A stretch of DNA of 38,600 bases from Methylobacterium sp. Its GTDB lineage: Bacteria; Pseudomonadota; Alphaproteobacteria; Rhizobiales; Beijerinckiaceae. Positions 32,320 to 38,600 of the stretch are shown one piece after another. Below the pieces are notes generated by a model. The model worked only from the letters and a program-made list of their open reading frames with translations. It did no database searches and was not told the origin of the DNA. Positions within the stretch are counted from its first letter, which is position 1, and every line of letters starts with the position of its first letter. Position numbers and translations under genes: made by a program. The stretch lies in assembly GCF_019745455.1 (NCBI RefSeq), contig NZ_JAIETD010000046.1, forward strand, positions 1 to 38,600, given 5' to 3'.

Positions 32320-33687
32320 TTACGATTTGGTCTTGAGCCCCTTCACCTGGCGCCACAGCCGCGCGCCGTCCGGCCGGTTGACCTGCCGGGCACGCCCTAC
32401 GGCGAGTGCGTCGGCGGGCACGTCGGCGGTGACGACCGAGCCCGCCCCGACGATGGCTCCCGCCCCCACCGAGACAGGGGCGACCAGGGCTGTGTTCGAC
32501 CCGATGAAGGCGCCCGCTCCGATCGCGGTGCGGTGCTTGTTGGTGCCGTCGTAATTGCAGGTGATGGTGCCGGCGCCCACATTGGCGCCCGCCCCGATCT
32601 CGGAATCGCCCAGATAGCTCAGATGGTTGGCCTTGGCGCCGGGGCCGAGCCGGGCGTTCTTGATCTCGACGAAGTTGCCGATCCGGGATCCCTCTTCGAG
32701 TACGGCCCCCGGCCGCAGGCGCGCATAGGGGCCGATCGCGACGCCGTCTTCCAGCGTCGCGCCTTCGAGATGCGAGAAGGCGTGGATGATGCAGCGGTCG
32801 CCCACCGTCACTTTCGGGCCGAAGATCACGTGAGGTTCCACGAGAACGTCCCGCCCCAACACCGTGTCGGAGCTCAGGAAAACCGTCTCTGGCGCGATCA
32901 GGGTGGCGCCTCCGAGCTGGGCGGCACGGCGCAGGCGCTGCTGGATCGCGGCCTCGGCGACGGCGAGCTGAACCCGGTCGTTGACGCCCTGCGCCTCAGC
33001 CTCGTCGACGTTCACAACGGCCACCATCAGCCCGTCGGCTACGGCGAGGGCCACCGCGTCGGGCAGGTAGTATTCGCCGGCCGCGTTGTGGTTGCCGATC
33101 CGTCCGAGGAGGTCGAGAGCGTAGCGGCCGGACAGGGCCATCAGCCCGGCATTGCAGAGCCTGACCTGGCGTTCCTCATCGCTCGCATCCTTCTCCTCGC
33201 GGATCGCCGTGACGCTGCCATTCTGGGTGAGCACCCGGCCGTAACCCGTTGGAGAATCTGTCTCGAATGCCAGAATTGCAACGGCTGCACCGGCGGCCAG
33301 GGGCGCCCGCAGGCGGGTCAGGGTCTCGGCGGTGACGAGGGGCGTATCGCCGAAGGCGATGACAATGTCGTCCCCCGTTTCCGCGAGGGTCTCGCGGGCA
33401 GCGAGGACCGCGTGCGCCGTGCCGAGGCGCTCGGCCTGGGGATGGACCCGCGCCCCCGGCGCGGACGCGGCGACCTCCGCCTCGACGGCGGCCTGGCCCG
33501 GCTCTGCCACCACGGCGATCCGGCTTGCTCCTGCGCCTCGCGCGGCGGCGAGGACGTGGCCGAGCATGGTCCGTCCTGCGACCCGGTGCAGGACCTTGGG
33601 CAGGTCCGAGCGCATCCGTGTGCCCTTGCCGGCGGCGAGGACGATTGCCGTGAGGCTTCGTCCGCCCGGATCGAGTATGGCCGTCAT
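32320..33687 (-). CDS. glmU: Bifunctional GlmU: GlcN-1-P acetyltransferase / GlcNAc-1-P uridylyltransferase
   Basis: The 455-residue protein (E. coli GlmU 456) starts with the uridylyltransferase domain: TAIVLAAGKGTRMRSDLPKVLH, then AFGDTPLV and GYGRVL. Residue ranges are roughly 1-230. The left-handed beta-helix acetyltransferase follows, with hexapeptide repeats such as VGDRCIIHAFSHLEGATLED and ANHLSYLGDSEIGAGANVGAGTITCNYDG. It supplies UDP-GlcNAc for peptidoglycan and lipid A from the GlmS product. ATG 33687 is chosen because it gives family length. Upstream reading to 33852 is non-homologous. Confidence 0.96.
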   Translation of the reverse strand: MTAILDPGGRSLTAIVLAAGKGTRMRSDLPKVLHRVAGRTMLGHVLAAARGAGASRIAVVAEPGQAAVEAEVAASAPGARVHPQAERLGTAHAVLAARETLAETGDDIVIAFGDTPLVTAETLTRLRAPLAAGAAVAILAFETDSPTGYGRVLTQNGSVTAIREEKDASDEERQVRLCNAGLMALSGRYALDLLGRIGNHNAAGEYYLPDAVALAVADGLMVAVVNVDEAEAQGVNDRVQLAVAEAAIQQRLRRAAQLGGATLIAPETVFLSSDTVLGRDVLVEPHVIFGPKVTVGDRCIIHAFSHLEGATLEDGVAIGPYARLRPGAVLEEGSRIGNFVEIKNARLGPGAKANHLSYLGDSEIGAGANVGAGTITCNYDGTNKHRTAIGAGAFIGSNTALVAPVSVGAGAIVGAGSVVTADVPADALAVGRARQVNRPDGARLWRQVKGLKTKS

Positions 33688-33864
33688 CCTGTCGCCTCGT
33701 GCCCTGCCGATGGGTCGTCGACAGCGATCTAGCCGAATCGAGTCCCCTCGGGAATGCGGGCCGCCTTCCCTGCTCCGGGCGATCGTGCTTAACGGCGCGT
33801 TCAGGCGCCTCCATGGTAAAGGGGGCGGCGCGGGCTCACCGCACTGCGACAACCATGAGGCCGC

Positions 33865-35421
33865 ATGACTTTGCCGACCCGGTCTTCCTCAGTTGCTCCC
33901 GTGGAGGGTAAATCCCGCCGGGAGGTCCTGTGTCATGCCGGCGCCGCCCTCCTCGTCGCCGGCTCCGGGGGCGCCCTCGCTCAAGAGGCGCCCCAGGCGG
34001 GGGCGCCCGAGCGTTTCTCTCCCGATCTCGTCGCCAACCTCGCCAGGGCACTGGCCGCAAAGCCTTTTGCGGCGGCGTCAGCGGATCTCCCGGAATCCCT
34101 CGCGAGCCTCACCCGCGAGCAATATGCCGGCATCCGTCCTGCCCCCGGCCGCGCGGTTTGGGCCGGTGAGGGCCTCGGCTTCACCGTCGAACCGCTGCAT
34201 CGCGGGTCGGTCTATGGCGACCGGGTCGCACTCTCGGTGGTCGAGGACGGCATCGCGCGTCAGATCCCTTACGACCCTTCGCGCTTTGCCGATGGCGGAC
34301 CTGCGCTCCCGGCCTTCAAGGACGATCCTGGTTATTCGGGCATTCGCATCAGGGCCGGATTCGGCGGCGACGACCTCGCCGAGTTCGCCCTCTTCCAGGG
34401 CGCCTCTTTCTTTCGCCTCGCCGCCGCCGGCCAGCGCCTCGGCGCTACGGCTCGCGCCCTGACCCTTCGGCCGGCCGACCCGCGCGGCGAGGAATTCCCG
34501 GTCTTCCGCTCCCTCTGGATCGAGCGGCCGGCCTCGCACGACCTCGTCGTGGTCCACGCGCTGATCGACTCGGCCTCCGCCGCCGGGGCGCTGCGATTGG
34601 AGTGCCGGCCCGGACCGGTCTCCACTGCCGACATCACGGCCACGATCGTCGCACGGGCCGCCCTCGATCATCTCGGCCTCGGCAGCATGACCAGCCGCTA
34701 CCTGTTCGGCCCCACGGACAGGCGGGGCGACGACGACATCCGCGAACGGGCCCACGCCTCGGACGGGCTCCAGATCCGCACCGGAGCCGGCGAGGCGATC
34801 TGGCGGCCCCTGCGCAACCCGGAGACCCTGCAGGTGTCCTCCTTCCTCGACGAGAAACCGCGCGGCTTCGGCCTGATGCAGCGCGCCCGCGACCACTCAG
34901 CCTATCAGGACGACGCCAATGAATGGGAGCGGCGGCCCTCGCTCTGGGCGACGCCGCGGGAGCCCTGGGGACAGGGCGCCGTCACGCTCCTCGAGATCCC
35001 GAGCGATTCCGACGCCAACGAGAACATCCTCGCCTATTGGCGCCCGAAGGAGACGGTGGCGGCCGGCGCCGAACTCGGCCTCGCCTATCGCCTGAACTGG
35101 GGCTGGGATGCGCCGGAGCGCCTGCGGGTCGCTCCCGTCACCTCCACCCGCAGCGGCCGTGGCTCGGCGGAGGGCCGGCGACGCTTCGCCGTGGATTTCG
35201 CCAGCGACGACTTCACTGCCTGGCCGGAACTCCAGACGGTGCTGACCGCTTCCCCCGGTAGTATCCTGGACCGCAAGCTCCACCGCTATCCCGAGCGCCG
35301 CACCGTGCGCGTAACGTTCGAGCTCGATCCCGGCGGCGCCAAGGCCTGTGAATTGCGCCTGCAGTTGCGGCATGAGAATCGCCCCGTCACCGAGACATGG
35401 CTGTACCGTTGGACGCCCTGA
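33865..35421 (+). CDS. opgG: Glucan biosynthesis protein OpgG (MdoG)
   Basis: This is a 518-residue periplasmic protein required for osmoregulated periplasmic glucan synthesis. A Tat-like signal (KSRREVLCHAGAALLVAGSG, cleavage near ALAQ) precedes the mature region. Family motifs are EQYAGIRP, SGIRIRAGF, ASFFRLAAAGQRLGATARAL, EEFPVFRSLWIERP and SSFLDEKPRGFGLMQR. DHSAYQDDANEWERRPSLWATP, EIPSDSDANENILAYWRP and LTASPGSILDRKLHRYPERRT follow. Ribosome binding sequence GAGG lies six bases before ATG 33865. Its last 25 bases overlap the opgH start. It is divergent from glmU across about 180 bp. Confidence 0.95.
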   Translation: MTLPTRSSSVAPVEGKSRREVLCHAGAALLVAGSGGALAQEAPQAGAPERFSPDLVANLARALAAKPFAAASADLPESLASLTREQYAGIRPAPGRAVWAGEGLGFTVEPLHRGSVYGDRVALSVVEDGIARQIPYDPSRFADGGPALPAFKDDPGYSGIRIRAGFGGDDLAEFALFQGASFFRLAAAGQRLGATARALTLRPADPRGEEFPVFRSLWIERPASHDLVVVHALIDSASAAGALRLECRPGPVSTADITATIVARAALDHLGLGSMTSRYLFGPTDRRGDDDIRERAHASDGLQIRTGAGEAIWRPLRNPETLQVSSFLDEKPRGFGLMQRARDHSAYQDDANEWERRPSLWATPREPWGQGAVTLLEIPSDSDANENILAYWRPKETVAAGAELGLAYRLNWGWDAPERLRVAPVTSTRSGRGSAEGRRRFAVDFASDDFTAWPELQTVLTASPGSILDRKLHRYPERRTVRVTFELDPGGAKACELRLQLRHENRPVTETWLYRWTP

Positions 35422-37538
35422 CCCCTCCCCTCGCCAGCAACCTCCCGCCCGCGATGCCGCCGGAGGCACCGCTGGCGATGCCGGTCCAGAGCCTTCGGAC
35501 CTGGGACGCAAAGGCCGCCCACAGGCCGTCGCGGCCCGAGCGCCGGCCTTTCGGTGCCCGTGCCTTCGTGTTCGGCGTGGCGGCCCTGCTCACCGGTTAC
35601 GGCGCCCTCGAGATGTACGAGGTCGTGTCGGTCTCAGGGGGTACCACGGCGCTCCAGTACGTGCTGCTCGTCCTCTTCATCTTGAACTTCTCGTGGATCG
35701 CGCTCGCCTTCGCGGGCGCCGTCCTCGGCTTCCTGGTGCTCATGCGCGGCGGCAAGCCACCTGGAATGCCCGAGCGCCTGACGACCCGCACCGCCGTGGT
35801 GATGCCGGTCTACAACGAGGCCACCGCCCGCACCTTCGCGGCCGTCGAGGCGATGCGCGCGCAGGTCGACGCGACCGGGCACGGCGCCGCCTTCGACTGG
35901 TTCGTCCTGTCGGATTCGACGCAAGGCGATGCCTGGATCGCCGAGGAACGCGCCTTCCTCGAGCTACGCGAACGCCTCGGGCCCGAGGCGCGCCTCTACT
36001 ACCGGCACCGTCCCAAGAACCATCACCGCAAGGCGGGCAATATCGGCGACTTCGTCAGCCGCTGGGGCGGCGCCTACGACCACATGCTGGTCCTCGATGC
36101 CGACAGCCTGATGACCGGCCCCTGCATCGTCACCCTCGCGGGGGCGATGGAGGTGGACCCGGATTCCGGGATCATCCAGTCGCTGCCGCTCATCATCAAC
36201 CGCAACACCCTCTTCGCCCGCGTCCAGCAATTCGCCGCGCGCATCTACGGACCGGTCATCGCCACCGGCCTCTCGGCATGGTCCGGCCCCGACGGCAACT
36301 ACTGGGGCCACAATGCCATCATCCGAACCCATGCGTTTGCGCATGCCTGCGGCCTGCCGGACCTGCCCGGAAAGCCGCCCTTCGGCGGCCACGTCCTCAG
36401 CCACGACTTCGTCGAGGCGGCCCTGATCCGCCGGGCCGGCTGGAGCGTGACGATGTTGCCGACCCTGCCCGGCTCCTACGAGGAGAGCCCCCCCTCCCTC
36501 ATCGACGTCGCGGTGCGCGACCGGCGCTGGGCGCAGGGCAACCTCCAGCACAGCCGCATCATCGGGGCTGCCGGCCTCTACGTCGCCTCGCGCCAGCATT
36601 TCGCCACCGGCATCGCCGGCTACGTCGCCTCCCCGCTCTGGCTCGCCCAGCTCGTGGTCGGCGTCGTCCTCGTCCTGCAGACGGCCTATATCCAGCCGGA
36701 TTATTTCGCGGGCGAATCGAGCCTCGTCCCGACCTGGCCTCGGTTCGATCCGGTGCGCGCGCTCCAGCTCTTCGGGCTGACCATGGGCATTTTGCTCGCT
36801 CCGAAGGCCCTCGGCCTCCTCCTGGCCCTGTTCGACGGTCCCTTGCGCCGGGCCTGCGGCGGCGCGATCCGCCTCGTCCTGTCGAGCCTGATCGAGACCC
36901 TGCTCTCGGCGCTGATCGCCCCGATCGCCATGCTGATCCAGTCAGGCTCGGTCTTCGAGATCCTGGTCGGGCGCGATACCGGCTGGAACCCGCAGCGTCG
37001 CGACGACGGCTCGATTCCGCTCAAAGACATCGTCCGCCGCCACCGCTGGCACATGGCGCTCGGGCTGGTGACGGGGGTGGCGGCCTTTGCCATCGCGACC
37101 TCGCTGTTCCTGTGGATGTCGCCCACCATCCTCGGGCTCGTGCTCGCCATCCCGATCTCCTGGGCAAGCGGACAGCTCGCCTGGGGTCTCGGCCTCAAGC
37201 GCCTCGGCCTCCTGACGACGCCGGAGGAGCGCGACCCGCCCGCCATCGCCACCGAGGCCGGCACCCTCGCCCGCCGCAACGCGGCTGCGGGCCTCGACGA
37301 CGCGGACGCCCTGGCGGCTCTTCACGCGGATCCGGGCTTTGCCCGGGCGCATGCCAGCATGCTCCCCGCTCCCGCGCCCCGCCCCCGCGGCGCCGTCGAT
37401 CCCGACCGGGCGCTTGCCGATGCCAAGCTCGCCGAGGCCGAGACCCTCAGCGAGGCCACGGCGTGGCTCAACCCCAAGGAGCGTCTCGCAACCCTGCACG
37501 ACCCTGCCCTGCTCGACCGTCTCGTGCGCCTCGCCTGA
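35397..37538 (+). CDS. opgH: Glucan glucosyltransferase OpgH (MdoH)
   Basis: This 713-residue inner-membrane GT2 glucosyltransferase polymerises UDP-glucose into periplasmic glucan backbones. Two N-terminal membrane segments (about 60-80 and 88-112) precede the catalytic domain. The motifs are VVMPVYNEATARTFA, VLSDSTQGD, HHRKAGNIGDFVSRWGG, LDADSLMTG, GHNAIIRTHAF and the Q/RRW-type DRRWAQGNLQHSRI (about 378). Several membrane segments follow (about 410-430, 465-485, 505-530 and 560-610). It is shorter than E. coli OpgH (847 aa) but normal for alphaproteobacteria. The start overlaps opgG by 25 bases, indicating coupled expression. Confidence 0.94.
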   Translation: MAVPLDALTPPLASNLPPAMPPEAPLAMPVQSLRTWDAKAAHRPSRPERRPFGARAFVFGVAALLTGYGALEMYEVVSVSGGTTALQYVLLVLFILNFSWIALAFAGAVLGFLVLMRGGKPPGMPERLTTRTAVVMPVYNEATARTFAAVEAMRAQVDATGHGAAFDWFVLSDSTQGDAWIAEERAFLELRERLGPEARLYYRHRPKNHHRKAGNIGDFVSRWGGAYDHMLVLDADSLMTGPCIVTLAGAMEVDPDSGIIQSLPLIINRNTLFARVQQFAARIYGPVIATGLSAWSGPDGNYWGHNAIIRTHAFAHACGLPDLPGKPPFGGHVLSHDFVEAALIRRAGWSVTMLPTLPGSYEESPPSLIDVAVRDRRWAQGNLQHSRIIGAAGLYVASRQHFATGIAGYVASPLWLAQLVVGVVLVLQTAYIQPDYFAGESSLVPTWPRFDPVRALQLFGLTMGILLAPKALGLLLALFDGPLRRACGGAIRLVLSSLIETLLSALIAPIAMLIQSGSVFEILVGRDTGWNPQRRDDGSIPLKDIVRRHRWHMALGLVTGVAAFAIATSLFLWMSPTILGLVLAIPISWASGQLAWGLGLKRLGLLTTPEERDPPAIATEAGTLARRNAAAGLDDADALAALHADPGFARAHASMLPAPAPRPRGAVDPDRALADAKLAEAETLSEATAWLNPKERLATLHDPALLDRLVRLA

Positions 37539-37552
37539 GACCCGACGGGTCT
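37538..37552 (+). terminator. Weak hairpin after opgH
   Basis: AGACCC and GGGTCT form a 6-bp stem with a GAC loop starting at the last base of the opgH stop. It is followed by TCGGG, with no U-run. It is a poor intrinsic terminator and may only mark the transcript end. Confidence 0.3.
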
Positions 37553-37658
37553 TCGGGCGCGTCACAATGGCGCCTGGGACCTGCTGCGAGCGCACGAAAC
37601 CGCTCCTGCCGACGTTGTCGCCGCGACGGGCGCCGTCCGCCCCGATGCGAGGTCGACG

Positions 37659-37832
37659 ATGAGTCCTCGAAATGCCGCGATCCTGGCCGGTGCCGGATGC
37701 GCTCTGATCGGGCCGGCCGTGGCCCATGCCTTCACCGACGACCCGACGGACCAGATCGTCCTGTCGCTGATCATCGCCGGGTCGGTCGTGGCGACGGTCT
37801 TGGTGCTGGGCCTGCGATCGCAGGACGATTGA
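37659..37832 (+). CDS. Small membrane protein, 57 residues
   Basis: The frame begins MSPRNAAILAGAGCALIGPA and ends VLGLRSQDD. It has an N-terminal hydrophobic or signal-like segment (about 7-24) and a clear membrane span (about 34-52), separated by the acidic stretch FTDDPTDQ. GAGG lies about seven bases before ATG 37659. It is in the same orientation as opgH, 120 bp downstream, and could be co-transcribed. I recognise no family. Confidence 0.6.
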   Translation: MSPRNAAILAGAGCALIGPAVAHAFTDDPTDQIVLSLIIAGSVVATVLVLGLRSQDD

Positions 37833-37921
37833 GGCGGCCTCAGGCCAGAACCATCCGAATCTGCCGCCAACTGGCGTGACAGATGTGCGGCTCATCGGGC
37901 GCGGGCCAACGGAGACCGAGC

Positions 37922-38262
37922 GTGCAGGCAGGTTGCTTCCTCGCTCTCACCGTCCTCATCGGCTCGCCAATGAGCGCCGGCGCCGCCCTCGCCCAGAGCG
38001 GCAGCGGTTCAGCTCCGGTCGCCGGCAGTTCGTCGCCCGGCGGCAGCCCAGCTCCACCGGGGTCGCCAACGGTAGCAACAGCGCGGACGGCGTCGGCGGC
38101 GGCACGGCGCCGAACGGCAGCCTCGGGTCACTCCCTGGCGGCACCGGACCGAACGCTCACGGCGAGGGCCGCACCCAGATCCGATCGGGCGCCGCGCACG
38201 GCACGGGAGCCGGGCCGAACGACAAGACCACCGGTGGAGGGGCGAACCAGCCGAGCCGGTGA
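37922..38262 (+). pseudogene. Gly/Ser-rich secreted protein gene with an apparent frameshift
   Basis: A GTG at 37922 with GGAG about nine bases upstream opens a signal peptide (VQAGCFLALTVLIGSPM, cleavage near AALAQ). A Gly/Ser/Pro-rich stretch follows, SGSGSAPVAGSSSPGGSP. The same style of sequence then resumes in the next frame: STGVANGSNSADGVGG, NGSLGSLPGGTGPNAHGEG, HGTGAGPNDKTTGGGANQPSR and a stop at 38262. The first frame loses the composition and becomes Arg/Ala-rich. A one-base deletion around 38035-38065 (or a sequencing error in the GC-rich run) would join the two. No function is known. Confidence 0.55.
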
Positions 38263-38510
38263 CCGACCCTGCCTGACGCTACGATCTTCCAAAAGATCCT
38301 TGAAGGCTGCGTGCATCCTCGGCACCGTCCGATAGCCAGACGGCCGGATCCCCGCTCTCCCGCATGCAGAACAAGGCAGCCGCCAAGGTTGACGTCGCCA
38401 TGGGGGCAGCCATAGACAGGAGCACCGATCGACAGGTTGACCAATCGGTAGCAACGGGCAGCCTTCGGTTGCTTCGACAGAGGCAAATAACCAAGCTTCT
38501 GCAGAGGCTT

Positions 38511-38600
38511 GGAAGGGTGGCCGAGTGGTTTAAGGCAGCGGTCTTGAAAACCGCCGTGGGGGCAACTCCACCGTGGGTTCGAATCCCACCCCTTCCGCCA
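38511..38600 (+). tRNA. tRNA-Ser (anticodon UGA)
   Basis: A class II tRNA fills the right edge. The acceptor strand GGAAGGG pairs with CCCTTCC, followed by discriminator G and an encoded CCA. The D-arm is GGCCGAGTGGTTTAAGGC. The anticodon stem-loop is GCGGT-CTTGAAA-ACCGC with anticodon TGA. The variable arm is long (CGTGGGGGCAACTCCACCG), typical of Ser. The T-arm is GTGGGTTCGAATCCCAC. It ends exactly at the window edge, so what follows is not visible. tRNA-Ser genes are common integration sites for mobile elements. Confidence 0.97.

Noticed and set aside
38279..38494. Minus-strand ORFs between the Gly/Ser-rich gene and tRNA-Ser
   Set aside because: Two frames are open with no recognisable domain and no good ribosome binding site. 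I treat the 248-bp region as non-coding.
38511..38600. Attachment site of an integrated element at tRNA-Ser
   Set aside because: The tRNA is intact and I see no integrase or duplicated tRNA end within the window. The downstream side is not visible.

Overview
The window is a GC-rich chromosomal segment, almost certainly from an alphaproteobacterium of the Hyphomicrobiales, most plausibly Methylobacterium or Methylorubrum. The evidence is the mfd / sdhE / recG / DUF502 / glmS / glmU gene neighbourhood, an invasion-associated locus B (IalB) protein, a CoA-ester lyase of the L-malyl-CoA lyase type, an OpgGH pair, REP-like palindromes and strong G/C bias at third codon positions. I see no phage, complete insertion sequence, CRISPR array or rRNA. 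One tRNA-Ser(UGA) closes the right edge.

Layout. 1-386: non-coding, with a 22-bp phased direct-repeat array and many GANTC sites. 387-1244: mazG. 1272-4544 (minus): a tightly packed pabB-pabA-pabC-doxX operon for p-aminobenzoate (folate) synthesis. 4833-6170: rimO. 6175-8118 (minus): a small disordered protein, pncA and a quinone oxidoreductase. 8354-10171 (minus): a truncated lipoprotein-like ORF and a GntP-family permease. 10307-10447: a long GC-rich palindrome. 10474-14608: a UbiH/COQ6-type monooxygenase, a patatin lipase (minus), a malyl-CoA-lyase-like enzyme and hspQ. 14995-16086: a secreted RTX protein behind an AT-rich upstream region. 16245-17039 (minus): the IalB protein. 17387-19426: a degenerate ANL (acyl-CoA-synthetase-like) protein and a degenerate receiver-domain protein.

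19656-33687 is a core-genome block. It holds mfd, a small inserted module of two coupled short membrane proteins, sdhE, divergent recG, a GGDEF/EAL c-di-GMP enzyme, DUF502, a decayed DoxX-like gene, glmS and glmU. 33865-37538 is opgG-opgH for periplasmic glucans, followed by a 57-residue membrane protein, a frameshifted Gly/Ser-rich secreted protein and the tRNA.

Functional themes are genome maintenance (MazG, Mfd, RecG), one-carbon, NAD and quinone cofactor supply (PabABC, PncA, UbiH-like), amino-sugar and envelope synthesis (GlmS, GlmU, OpgGH, IalB, RTX) and signalling (GGDEF-EAL, degenerate receiver). I do not see a clearly new multi-gene system. The most unusual structures are listed here. 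(i) A second, mostly synonymously diverged copy of the 3' end of sdhE flanks the small membrane-protein module. (ii) A DoxX-like gene has an apparent internal in-frame deletion plus a TGG-to-TGA change. (iii) Adjacent ANL and receiver proteins have both lost their catalytic residues. (iv) An 11/22-bp phased repeat array lies upstream of mazG.
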